NCBI GenBank assembly: GCA_026125285.1 | Contig: JAHCLO010000011.1 | Coordinates: forward strand, 124,001-188,000 | DNA length: 64,000 nt | Reading direction: 5' to 3' | From: Verrucomicrobiia bacterium | GTDB lineage: Bacteria; Verrucomicrobiota; Verrucomicrobiia; Limisphaerales; JADLHS01 | The notes under the pieces: generated by a model | What the model was told of the DNA's origin: nothing | Database searches by the model: none | What the model saw: the letters and a program-made list of their open reading frames with translations, nothing else | Made by a program: the position numbers and the translations under genes | Shown: one piece after another, positions 7,033 to 15,709 of the stretch | Layout: every line of letters starts with the position of its first letter | How positions within the stretch are numbered: the first letter of the stretch is position 1

Positions 7033-10008
7033 TCACGGCCCGCTCTTGTTACGGATCGCCCGGAAGAACCGGGAAGGCCCGGCCGGTGCAAACCTGCCGG
7101 TTTCCTGAACGAGATTCGTCTGGGTCGTTTCAACGGCCGGCGACCAGCCGCCGGTTAGTGGTATATTGTCCGCCCACTGCACCTCGACCAGGCTGCCGGG
7201 AATGGCGTATTGGAGGAGTTGAATTTGGTTATCTTGCATGCGCGACGCTTCCAGCAATGGTTCTTCGCCCACCACGACGACCCGGCCCGCTTGCGGCGCG
7301 AAGTTCGCCACTGAGGTTCCGTTTGCCATGATGCCCATGAGGTCGGTGAATTCCAGCGGCACGAACGCAGACGGTTGAGCTAAAATGGCGGTGAAGTTCA
7401 ACCACGCCACCTGTTGCGTGCCGATCAACCACTGGCTGGGGCAGGCGACAAACTCCAACCGATGGTTCCCGTTGCTCAATGGCGTAATCGAGTCCGCGCA
7501 AATTTGCGGGAGCAGGGTTTCAAGACTGTAGTCGGTCAGATGGCCGGGCGGAACGACCAGGGTCATTTGCAGATTGGTCAAGGGAACGCTGGAGATGACG
7601 AACACCGGAACACGCCCGCTGTCCCCGGCCAGCAACACCTGTTGGCCCAGGGTGGGTTGCACACATTCGCCAACAACGACGGTGAAGCTCATCACGTCCA
7701 TCACGGTTGGGCGGTCGCTGTCCGTCACCCAAATCGTGACCACGTTCGTCGTGCTGGCATTCGCGCACGAGGGCGTCCAGCGGAACACGCCGTTGGTCGG
7801 ATTCACCGAGGCGCCATCAGGCGCACCGGCGCCCAGGCTGAACACCCAGGAGCCGACCGGGCTGCCCTGCGCAACGGAATTCGTGAATTCCGCTGAAGAT
7901 CCAGGCATGGCGGTAAGGTTCGTCACTGCCTCCAGTATGGGCGCGTTCGTGGGAATGAACGTCGCCGCCTCAGGCGTAGCCGGCGCTGACTCCACGTTCC
8001 CCACGTAGTCGCGCGCCTCCGTGCGGAAGGCGTAACTGTGCCCTACTTCACCGATGAACCAGGTGCTCGTGGCCAGGGTCCGGTTCAGCCACAACAACGT
8101 GTTTATGCCGTCCACGGTCAAGTACACGTCCACGCCAACCAGGCCGCTGCCGCCGGGATCGTCCTGGGCGGTCCACTGCACGGGGAAGATGCGCCCGCTC
8201 AACTCCGGCAGCGGTTGAACCGCGCTCGTCGGCGCGTGTCCGTCAATCGTGTTCAACACCTGTGGGGTGATGATGGGATCGTTGTAGTCAAAGATGATGT
8301 CCGCGCGGTTGGTGATGGTTGCGCCGGTGGGCAGGCCGGACAACGCGCGGATGAGGTAACTGATGCTGCCGTCGCCCCGGCCGGTGTCGTCGTTGGGATA
8401 GAGGAAACCGGTCAACGGGTCTTCGGGATACCAGCCGGTGTTGGGGTCAAGGGCGGTCAAGGTCAGGGTCAGCAGACGCGTGGGAACGTCAAGATGCGCG
8501 TCCACTTCCACCAGGATGGAGTTGGTGGGCGGTGGGGTGAGCGCGAAGGCAGTCGCGTCGCCGAGAGGCATGAGGGTTTGGTTGGTGACGACGAATGCGC
8601 GTTGCGTGCGGTAGTGGTTCAAACCGGGGGGCACGGGGACGAACTGATTGGCGAAGGCGATCTCGGTCAACTCGAAGGTGCTCAGGTCGAGGTTCGGGTC
8701 GAGGGTGTCGGTGACGGTGACGCGCTGGGCCGGGGCGGTGGCGCTGGGCTGGTTCTCGAACCGGATTTGACAGGCCAACGTGCCGTCCGCCGGGAGGTAG
8801 GCCGCACTGCCATAACCCGACGGCCCGAGTTTGTCGTTCGGGTCGCGCGAGCGGACAACACCTGAATTCTCTGTGTCTTCGTTATGGGTCGGGTCAGGGT
8901 CGGGCGGCGGAATGTAGGGCGGAATGTGAGGTGTATCGCCACTGTTGTGGACGTCATATTGTGAAGGATCGCTAGGTCCTTTTGTTGGACCAGGCAAGTC
9001 GTCTGTGGGTGGCAGGTTCGGGTTATCAGGCGTCTGGGCTTCGTTGTCTTGAAGAAGAGGCAACGTCCCTGCCAACCCAGCGATGACCAACGCTTTCCAA
9101 GTGTAGGGAAGGGTCACGACAATTCCTCCGATGAGCAATCCGCCTCCAATAAGATTTTCATACTCCGAGTTCTTGTCCGGCGGAACTCCGCTCACAGTGC
9201 ATTGCGGACAGCCGACCTCGTAATCTTCACTCTTCCTTCCCGAACGGTCGATTACGGTAAGGGGCGCGTTTCGAGCGTAAAAGTAGGAATTTAGTCCGCC
9301 AAGTAAACCGGAAGGATCGGCCTGCACGAATCGCCCCTGCGCTCCGATGTAAAACCTCGCCCGCATAAACTCCAACCCGTTGCCCTCGTTCATCACGCCG
9401 AATTCGCCGACGAACTCGAACGGGTTCGGAATCGTCTCGGTCTTCGCGAGCGAGAGGCCGAACGGGTCGTAGGCGTAGGCGTTGGCCACCGCACCGGCCG
9501 GGTCGGTCAGTTCGCTGGTGTGGCCGATGGCGGAGAAGGTGTAGAAGGCCGGGTCGCCCGCGGCGTCGCTGCGCGCGAGCAGGCCGAAGCCGTGTTCGTA
9601 GCGGGCGATGAGGCTGCCGCCGCCGTCGTATTCGGCGGCCACGTTGCCGAGGCCGGTTGGGTCAATGACGTAGCGCGTGGTCTGGCCGTTGTGCGCGGCG
9701 GCGACGCGATTCCCAAAAGCGTCGTAGGTGTAGGTCCAGGTGTCGCCGGGCGTGGCGACGGCGATGAGACGGTTTTCGCTGTCGTAGGTGAAGCGGGTTG
9801 AGAGCGCAGGGTTGAGAGTCGGGAAGTGGTTCGTGAGGTTGCCGTCCGCGTCGAACTGGTAATTCGTTCCGCCGACGGAGGTGTATTGGTTGAGCGGGTT
9901 GGCCGCGTAGGCAGCCGGCACGCCGTTGTCGGTGACTTGCGTGCGGTTGCCCGCCGCATCGTAGGCGTAGGTGACGACGCGGCTGTCCGGGTAGGTGACG
10001 CGGGTCAA
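7033..10008 (-). CDS. C-terminal part of a split RHS/YD-repeat surface protein
   Basis: 991 aa in this frame, but the nominal TTG start at 10008 is artificial: reading upstream gives SGTFTYGYDPLGQL back to about 10049, where a dispersed repeat breaks the frame from the 10005-14957 part. Order: YD repeats, then the RHS core (about residues 165-255: FEFVGEFG, MRARFYIGAQGRFVQADPSG, LNSYFYARNAP). The region after the core is not a short toxin but about 730 aa. It contains a hydrophobic GLLIGGIVVTLPY stretch, a proline-rich linker, a DUF11-like beta domain (VVRSRDPNDKLGPSGYGS), a cadherin/Ig-like domain, and a C-terminal module ending FFRAIRNKSG as in other verrucomicrobial secreted proteins. Probably one gene with the next entry. 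Confidence 0.8.
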   Translation of the reverse strand: MTRVTYPDSRVVTYAYDAAGNRTQVTDNGVPAAYAANPLNQYTSVGGTNYQFDADGNLTNHFPTLNPALSTRFTYDSENRLIAVATPGDTWTYTYDAFGNRVAAAHNGQTTRYVIDPTGLGNVAAEYDGGGSLIARYEHGFGLLARSDAAGDPAFYTFSAIGHTSELTDPAGAVANAYAYDPFGLSLAKTETIPNPFEFVGEFGVMNEGNGLEFMRARFYIGAQGRFVQADPSGLLGGLNSYFYARNAPLTVIDRSGRKSEDYEVGCPQCTVSGVPPDKNSEYENLIGGGLLIGGIVVTLPYTWKALVIAGLAGTLPLLQDNEAQTPDNPNLPPTDDLPGPTKGPSDPSQYDVHNSGDTPHIPPYIPPPDPDPTHNEDTENSGVVRSRDPNDKLGPSGYGSAAYLPADGTLACQIRFENQPSATAPAQRVTVTDTLDPNLDLSTFELTEIAFANQFVPVPPGLNHYRTQRAFVVTNQTLMPLGDATAFALTPPPTNSILVEVDAHLDVPTRLLTLTLTALDPNTGWYPEDPLTGFLYPNDDTGRGDGSISYLIRALSGLPTGATITNRADIIFDYNDPIITPQVLNTIDGHAPTSAVQPLPELSGRIFPVQWTAQDDPGGSGLVGVDVYLTVDGINTLLWLNRTLATSTWFIGEVGHSYAFRTEARDYVGNVESAPATPEAATFIPTNAPILEAVTNLTAMPGSSAEFTNSVAQGSPVGSWVFSLGAGAPDGASVNPTNGVFRWTPSCANASTTNVVTIWVTDSDRPTVMDVMSFTVVVGECVQPTLGQQVLLAGDSGRVPVFVISSVPLTNLQMTLVVPPGHLTDYSLETLLPQICADSITPLSNGNHRLEFVACPSQWLIGTQQVAWLNFTAILAQPSAFVPLEFTDLMGIMANGTSVANFAPQAGRVVVVGEEPLLEASRMQDNQIQLLQYAIPGSLVEVQWADNIPLTGGWSPAVETTQTNLVQETGRFAPAGPSRFFRAIRNKSGP

Positions 10009-13000
10009 CTGGCCGAGCGGGTCGTAGCCGTAGGTGAAAGTCCCGGAGACGCCCTCACCCTGACCCTCTCCCCCGGGAGAGGGAATTCAAAACCGTACAC
10101 GACGGTCATCGAATCTCGGCGACCGGAGGCGTCGTAGGTGTAGGCGAAGCTGGAGAGCACGTTGCTGTCCGCGCGCGAATTCAAAAGCTGCGTCACCTGT
10201 CCGGCCTGGTTGTAGGTGTAGGTGGTGAAGACGCCGTTGCCGAGGGTCTTGCGGCTGAGTCGCCCGGCGGGGTCGTAATCGTAGTTCACGAAGGTCTGGC
10301 CCAACTCGTTCGTCATGCGGGCGAGCCGGCCCAGCGGGTCGTAGAGATACGCGGTGACGTGGCCGTCCTGGTCGGCGCGGCGGGCGCGGCGTCCGGCGGG
10401 GTCGTAATCGAAGGTGAAGAATCTGCCGCCGGGATATTCGATGCGCGTGAGACGGTCGGTGAACGGGTCGTATTGGAGGTTGAGCGTTTCCTGAGTTGCG
10501 AGTTGAGGATTCCAATACGTGGCGTTGGTCAGGTTGCCGGCAGAATCGTAGGCGTAGGTGAAGTCGGTGATGCCGGGTGTGACGGCGTAGTCCTTGGACG
10601 TGAGCTGGCCGGCGGGGTTGTAGGCGTAGGTGATGACGCCGCCGCGACGGTTGGTGGAGGTGATGACGTTGCCGCGCGCGTCGTAGGCGAACCGTTCCGC
10701 GGTGGCATCGGCGTAGGTGATGGCGGTGAGGTTGCCGCGATTGTCGTAGGCGTATTTGAGGTCGTTGCCGCGAGCGTCGCGGACCTGGGCGAGGCGGTTG
10801 AAGTTCGGTTCGTAGGTGAAGTTGTTGTTCTGGCGGAGCGGGTCTTCGATGCCGCTGAGGTTGCCGAAGCCGTCGTAGCCGTAGCGGTAACGCTCGCCGC
10901 CCGGGCCGAGAAGCTGGGTGAGTTGCGCGAGGTCGTCGTAGGTGAAGTTGACGATGCGGCCCTCGCCGTCGCGCACCTGGGCGAGTTGCCCGCCGAGGCC
11001 GTAAAGGAGTTGCGTGGCGCGGCCCGTGGCGTCGGTGACGGTGACAGTGCCGGCGGAATCGTAGGCGTAGGTGACTTGTTGCGCGCCGCCGCAGCAGTTC
11101 TGCGAGGTCTGGATGAGGCGGCCCTGCGCGTCGTAAGCGAACGAGTCCTGCGTGAGGTCGGGATGGGTGACGTTGGTGAGGGCGTGGAGTCGCTGCGGAA
11201 CGCCGGTGGTGTGATAGGCGTAGGTGGTGGCGCGATTGCCGGGCGCGGTGACGCGGATGAGGTGTTCGCCAGAGCCGTCGTATTCGTAGGTGGTGATGCG
11301 GTTGGCAGAATCGGTCAGTTGCGCGAGCCGGCCTGAGCCGTTGTATTGCAGGAGAAGTTGCTTGCCGCTCGTATGCGTGAGCGAGGTCAATTGCGCGCCG
11401 GTATAGCCACAGGTGATGCGGTTGCCATTGGGGTCTTCGACGTAATTAAGGCGGCTGTTCGCATCGAATTGCCAGATGGTTCTATCGGCTTCGATCAGGC
11501 GGAATCCGGCTCCGCTGAGGGTGAGGCGGCCTGGATCGCGGCTTGCGCTGGCAGCATAGCTGCCGTCATTTTGCCGCAGGAAAGAACGGCTCGATCCGCC
11601 CGGCCCGTGGACCACGACGGCTGGCTGGTTGGTCAAAATCTGGATGGAAACATCCCAGTTGTGCGCCCAGCCCCGCCCGAGCGGGCCGAGCCTGTAACGC
11701 GAAAGAATTGGCTGGGCAAAAACGCGGCGGAACACGAGCGGGAATCCGGGCGAGGGTGCGGAGGAATCTACTGCGCCACTGAGGGTGCGGACGGGATTCA
11801 GGGCGGCGGTGGCTTGGAGGACTTCAAAGTTGAACAACTGAGGTACCTCGTAACTCGGCTGGCCCACCGCGGCCAGATGGTTCATTTGAGCTGCCAGCGC
11901 GGTAACGTAGTTGCGCCAATCCGGACCGAGTAGCTGCGTGAGATTCTGCCAGACCGCGTTCCACGCGTCGGCGGCAAGCGTTTCCGGCCGGGACCGTTCC
12001 TCGGCTGCGGCGCTCCAATCCACCGGACGAACCTTGATGGTGGGCACCGCGGCAAACAACCCTCCCGATCCGCCGCCGCTGTCGGAACGAGTCTCCGTCT
12101 CCAACGCCTTGACCCAGCTTAATTGGAACGACACTTGGTTGTTCCCTTGGTCGGGTCGCAGACCGAGGTAGTAAACCGGAATCCGGCTGGAATCTCCGGC
12201 TTGCAGAATGCCCGGCGTCGCACCGGACCCCGCGGCCATGACCTGGACCGAGTGGCCCAACGTGGCAGCAACGGCAGCCGACGAGCGCGCCGCAATCGCA
12301 GTATTCAAGTCGGACGTGAGCACGACGTTCGTCGGAGCCGAGACGCGCAACAGGGGCGCAACCATCGCCGCGTTGCCGTCATTCTGGTATTCAATCCAGA
12401 TTGTTTGCCGGGTTGGTAAGCCGGGCGACAGACCCGAAGGAACCACCAAAGAGGCCGTGAAATGAGAGAATCCGAGATCCACGGTGAAGGCATTCGTCTG
12501 CGACCGGCTGGTGCCGCCCTTGCTCACGCGAACATCATAGACCCCGCTGGGCCACGGCAGGGTGTTAAGATCGAGTGTCAGCATGGTCGTGGAGACAAAA
12601 CGCGTTCGGTCTGGAAGCCGGACTTCGCCGCCGCTGCCGATAAACTCAACGGTCGTGGCTTGGTCGAACCCGACACCAGTTATCGTGATGATGGCCAGGG
12701 GCGGGTCGGTTTGGAATGAAGTCCAGTTGCTGACGCGTTTGGGGGAAACCTCCGTGACGAAGAACGAAGCCGTGTCCGCCGTGAGGGTGAAATTTCCGTT
12801 GCCGCCGACTTGTTCCCCCGAAACGAGCACGTAATACGTGCCGCCGCTGGGGGAGCCGGAAAGAGTGATGGTTTGATTTGGGCTGGCGGTTGTGCCGGTG
12901 GCGTCCGCTTCCAGCCGGGTGGGGATGGAGGCGTGGTTGACAAAGAGATGATTCACGCCGCTCTGGCCGTTGAGGGTGAGGCGCAAACTTTCGCCCGGGG

Positions 13001-14957
13001 CCAATTGGAGGGCGAAATAGTGCAGCCGATTGCCCGGGGTGAGCGTCCCGGCAAAACTCCCTCCCAAGCTCAATTCCCGAACGGATACTGCAACCGGCCC
13101 GAACACGGCGGTGTTGTTGGCCTCGGAGGTTTCGCGGGCGTGATTGCCGAGGTCCGCGCGGACGATGAGGTAGTAGTTGCCCGGCAACAGGCCCGGCACG
13201 TTGAAATTCAGGCTGGCGGAATAGACTTCGTTCGAGGCCAGACCGCCGGTGTGTTGCACCGTGCCAAGGAAGGGGTCGGTGATGTTCCAAAACGGATCGG
13301 GTGAGAGATAAACGGCGTCAATCCAATTGCCGAGGAGGGGCGCACCGGAGCTGTTGCGTCCGTGCCAGGAAACGCTGGCCGTAGCGCCGGAAAATAAAAA
13401 GTTGGTGCTGGCGACAATATCACTCAACTCCAGATCAACCGGGACGAGGTTGAAGGTTGCGTCATAGGCGACTCCCTCGCCCCCACCGGAAGAGAGGGTT
13501 GGGGTGAGGGGGTTCCCAGCCAGATCCGTGACGTTGGTGCTAATCAGGACATGGTATTGGCCCGTTAGCAACTGTGGCGGGAAGGAGATGCGGAAACGGT
13601 TCAGACCCACGCTGGCAATGGAACTCACGCTCACCGCGCCATTGGTGGGATTGAAAATCGTGACATCGGCGGGCGAAAGGGTGTTTGTGTCCATCTGCTC
13701 GCTGAACCAGATGTCCACGCTGGTTATCGTGCCGGCAACATCGCCCGCAGGGGAGTGCTGGGTGATCCGCGGCGCTACCGTGTCGAGGATCAGCGTGAAC
13801 GAGTAGGCGTCCTCGGGTTCGCCCGGAATCCCGTTGGCATTCTGGTCGAGTTGGAAACCGTCCAAGTCGAGCAGGGTTTGAGAGAGGGTAAAGCGATATG
13901 AGCCATTCTCTGTTTGTGGTGGAAAAGCAAAGCGATAGAGACGATCGCCGATTTCCGAGATGCCAGTTGGCATGATAATGCCCGCAGGACCATGAATCGA
14001 AATTTGGTTGGCAGCCAAGGAATTTGTTGCGACCGGCTTGTTGAAGTAGATGGCGAGGCCGTTGGTCAGCGGAATCGGAACATGGAGCGCATAGTTGTTA
14101 GTGGGGAACACTGCCAATTTACCCGGCTGCGAATATCGGGCATGCGTGTGTGGAGTTCCTTGCAGTAACCACACCGTGCCTGCGCCCCCTGGACGGCCCG
14201 CCCCATTAGTCACCGCTCCGGGTGCCTGAATCCGGCTCAAATTGAAGCCCGCAAAATCTCCGCCATAAACTGCAATGCGCCCCCCACCTCCAGCGCCGTA
14301 ATAGTTCACTCCCCCACTCGCTTGAATCAGCCCGCCTCCTGTCAACGTGCCCACGGCGATGTATATGCCACCCCCCGAACCCGAACCTTCCCAAGTCGCC
14401 TGCTCGCCGTTTGCCAACACTTGTCCTTCGAGTCCAAGGGTTCCAGCCCTGATGCGCACCAAGCCGCCGCCTTTCGCACCTGTGTGACCGCTGCTCCCCC
14501 AATCATCCGGGTCCGCGTAGTCACCATAGACAGCGTTCGGGGCACCGCTGACGGACCCGCCCAATCCGCCATAGCTGCCTCCGCTCAAGCCTGTGGCTGC
14601 ACCGTTGGTTGTGTTGCCTGTGGTTCGCCCAGCCAAATAGCCCTTCAAGCTCACGTCAATCCGGCTGTTCGTCGAAATCGCGAGTGTGTTGGTCACAAAC
14701 AACTCCAGCTTGTGCGTCGTGGTCGTGGTGCAAGGTGAGTGCGTCAGGACTGCGTTGTTGGTGAGTAGCAGCGAATTGAAACTATGCGGCCCGTCAATCG
14801 TCACCGTCGCGCCGTCCACGATGATGTCCTGGCCATCGTAATTGGTGTCCGTCTCGGAAATCGTTACCGCGTTGGTGAAGGTCACGGCGGCGGAAGCGAG
14901 TTGAGGGGTGAGGGGTGAGGGGTGAGAGTTGAGTGAGAGTCGCCAGCAGGAGAGCAC
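10005..14957 (-). CDS. N-terminal part of a split RHS/YD-repeat surface protein
   Basis: 1650 aa from a GTG at 14957. Order by eye: a poor signal sequence; a mature start AAVTFTNAVTISETD; a Gly-rich region (residues about 120-270); SbsA-like Ig domain (SVDIWFSEQMDTNTLS); CARDB-like domain (VDLELSDIV to HARETSEANN); pre-peptidase C-terminal domain (TYYVLVSGEQVGG); IPT/TIG-like domain; the entry segment RRVFAQPILSRYRLGPLGRG; then about 20 YD repeats (NFTYDDLAQL, YLYDPLGRLARMTNE). The frame dies at about 10010 because a dispersed repeat (10051-10085) sits between YTYDASGRRDSMTVVYG and the continuation in the other frame. A second repeat copy is read in-frame at 13471-13512. Secreted giant adhesin or polymorphic-toxin-like scaffold; possibly a pseudogene now. 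Confidence 0.82.
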   Translation of the reverse strand: MLSCWRLSLNSHPSPLTPQLASAAVTFTNAVTISETDTNYDGQDIIVDGATVTIDGPHSFNSLLLTNNAVLTHSPCTTTTTHKLELFVTNTLAISTNSRIDVSLKGYLAGRTTGNTTNGAATGLSGGSYGGLGGSVSGAPNAVYGDYADPDDWGSSGHTGAKGGGLVRIRAGTLGLEGQVLANGEQATWEGSGSGGGIYIAVGTLTGGGLIQASGGVNYYGAGGGGRIAVYGGDFAGFNLSRIQAPGAVTNGAGRPGGAGTVWLLQGTPHTHARYSQPGKLAVFPTNNYALHVPIPLTNGLAIYFNKPVATNSLAANQISIHGPAGIIMPTGISEIGDRLYRFAFPPQTENGSYRFTLSQTLLDLDGFQLDQNANGIPGEPEDAYSFTLILDTVAPRITQHSPAGDVAGTITSVDIWFSEQMDTNTLSPADVTIFNPTNGAVSVSSIASVGLNRFRISFPPQLLTGQYHVLISTNVTDLAGNPLTPTLSSGGGEGVAYDATFNLVPVDLELSDIVASTNFLFSGATASVSWHGRNSSGAPLLGNWIDAVYLSPDPFWNITDPFLGTVQHTGGLASNEVYSASLNFNVPGLLPGNYYLIVRADLGNHARETSEANNTAVFGPVAVSVRELSLGGSFAGTLTPGNRLHYFALQLAPGESLRLTLNGQSGVNHLFVNHASIPTRLEADATGTTASPNQTITLSGSPSGGTYYVLVSGEQVGGNGNFTLTADTASFFVTEVSPKRVSNWTSFQTDPPLAIITITGVGFDQATTVEFIGSGGEVRLPDRTRFVSTTMLTLDLNTLPWPSGVYDVRVSKGGTSRSQTNAFTVDLGFSHFTASLVVPSGLSPGLPTRQTIWIEYQNDGNAAMVAPLLRVSAPTNVVLTSDLNTAIAARSSAAVAATLGHSVQVMAAGSGATPGILQAGDSSRIPVYYLGLRPDQGNNQVSFQLSWVKALETETRSDSGGGSGGLFAAVPTIKVRPVDWSAAAEERSRPETLAADAWNAVWQNLTQLLGPDWRNYVTALAAQMNHLAAVGQPSYEVPQLFNFEVLQATAALNPVRTLSGAVDSSAPSPGFPLVFRRVFAQPILSRYRLGPLGRGWAHNWDVSIQILTNQPAVVVHGPGGSSRSFLRQNDGSYAASASRDPGRLTLSGAGFRLIEADRTIWQFDANSRLNYVEDPNGNRITCGYTGAQLTSLTHTSGKQLLLQYNGSGRLAQLTDSANRITTYEYDGSGEHLIRVTAPGNRATTYAYHTTGVPQRLHALTNVTHPDLTQDSFAYDAQGRLIQTSQNCCGGAQQVTYAYDSAGTVTVTDATGRATQLLYGLGGQLAQVRDGEGRIVNFTYDDLAQLTQLLGPGGERYRYGYDGFGNLSGIEDPLRQNNNFTYEPNFNRLAQVRDARGNDLKYAYDNRGNLTAITYADATAERFAYDARGNVITSTNRRGGVITYAYNPAGQLTSKDYAVTPGITDFTYAYDSAGNLTNATYWNPQLATQETLNLQYDPFTDRLTRIEYPGGRFFTFDYDPAGRRARRADQDGHVTAYLYDPLGRLARMTNELGQTFVNYDYDPAGRLSRKTLGNGVFTTYTYNQAGQVTQLLNSRADSNVLSSFAYTYDASGRRDSMTVVYGFEFPLPGERVRVRASPGLSPTATTRSAS
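10051..10085. repeat. Dispersed ctctcccc/gggagagg repeat that breaks the RHS frame
   Basis: Minus strand reads TTCCCTCTCCCGGGGGAGAG and then GGTCAGGGTGAGGGC. The flanks read as consecutive YD-repeat sequence in two different frames, so the element (about 35 bp plus edges) has added a length that is not a multiple of three. Related sequences occur at 13471-13512, 16255-16320 and 17385-17440. Confidence 0.75.
13471..13512. repeat. In-frame copy of the dispersed repeat inside the RHS gene
   Basis: Minus strand encodes GNPLTPTLSSGGGEGVAYDA in the RHS frame. PLTPTLSSGGGEG is the usual translation of this intergenic repeat and interrupts an Ig-like to CARDB-like domain junction. No frameshift results. 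Confidence 0.65.
14903..14923. repeat. Three tandem heptamers (GAGGGGT) in the RHS signal-peptide region
   Basis: Plus strand shows GAGGGGT three times (14903-14909, 14910-14916, 14917-14923). On the minus strand the alternative frame upstream reads VRCALLLATLTQLSPLTP. If one heptamer is removed that frame continues QLASAAVTFTN, giving a normal signal peptide with an ASA cleavage site fused to the mature RHS protein. With three units the hydrophobic frame runs into PSTRFRRRD instead. See findings. Confidence 0.7.
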
Positions 14958-15403
14958 ACCTCACCCTTGTTCCCTGCCCATACGCCTCGCGGTGTAGGGC
15001 GGACATTCCTGTCCGCCGGTGCGGGCGACTTTCCAGTCGCCCGTTGGAACCCCGGACTGGAAAGTCCGGGGAGCCGGCAGGCTGGAAAGCCTGCCCCACA
15101 GCACGGTTCAGGGGTTCACAGCGCGAACTGGGGTTGGGAGAATTCTCTCCCCATCCGATGCGGCGAGGGAGGGCTGTCAGGGTGGGAGCGATGCTGGAGG
15201 GTTAAGAGTGGAAGATGGTTTTCATGGCGTTCCTCGTTTCCGTTTTCATCCAGCTCATGGCGGCTTCCTCTGATCGGGTTTTCGGGCGGCAGATTGCGCT
15301 TCCACGCGGCGGATGGCAAGGGTTTGTTTCGCCGTTTGTTTCGCCATGATTTCAACCGAAAGCAGGAATTGATCGGCGTTCCAGTTTGCGGCACATTGCC
15401 GGC
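14958..15403. other. 446-bp intergenic stretch between RHS gene and first TA pair
   Basis: Contains the four-hairpin repeat at 14998-15095 and otherwise GC-rich sequence without a supported gene. Divergent promoters for the RHS gene (minus) and the DUF433 gene (plus) should lie here, but no clear -35/-10 pair is visible. Minus-strand ATGs around 15230 give only very short frames. Confidence 0.4.
14998..15095. repeat. Element of four consecutive tetraloop hairpins
   Basis: Four perfect or near-perfect inverted repeats in a row: 14998-15017 (GGCGGACA TTCC TGTCCGCC), 15022-15043 (loop TTCC), 15050-15071 (loop GGAA) and 15076-15095 (GGCAGGCT GGAA AGCCTGCC). The two left loops are TTCC and the two right loops GGAA, so the whole block is roughly symmetrical. 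Likely a REP/BIME-like mobile palindromic element. Confidence 0.75.
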
Positions 15404-15709
15404 ATGAAAGCGAACACGACGCAGCAAGCGGTGGAACTGGGCGAGCACATCGTGGCGGACCCGAAGGTGTGCCACGGCAAGCCGGTCTTCAAGGGAACAC
15501 GCATTATGGTGTTTCAGGTGCTGGAGCAGGTGGCCTATGGCACGCCGTGGGAGCGGATCGTTTGGTCGTGGCGGGGGAAGGTGCCGATGGAGGCCATTAC
15601 CGAAGCGGTGAAGCTGGCCAGCCAGTTGTTCCAGGAGGAGGAGGTTTTCCAAACGCATGTTGGTTCTCGACGAGAACCTCTCCGAAATCGAAGTCTGGCG
15701 GCTGCGTGA
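15404..15709 (+). CDS. DUF433 family antitoxin-like protein
   Basis: 101 aa from ATG 15404 (MKANTTQQAVELGEHIVAD); an upstream in-frame ATG at 15386 is less likely. The family core is clear: HIVADPKVCHGKPVFKGTRI followed by VLEQVAYGTPWERIV. DUF433 proteins are winged-helix-like and commonly pair with a DUF5615 PIN-like protein, acting as presumed antitoxin. The C-terminus (GSRREPLRNRSLAAA) lies in the 53-bp overlap with the next gene. First gene of TA pair 1. Confidence 0.8.
   Translation: MKANTTQQAVELGEHIVADPKVCHGKPVFKGTRIMVFQVLEQVAYGTPWERIVWSWRGKVPMEAITEAVKLASQLFQEEEVFQTHVGSRREPLRNRSLAAA

Noticed and set aside
10359..11336. Plus-strand 325-codon frame, Val/Gly/Ala-rich, opposite the YD repeats
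   Set aside because: Periodic shadow of the YD-repeat codons on the other strand.
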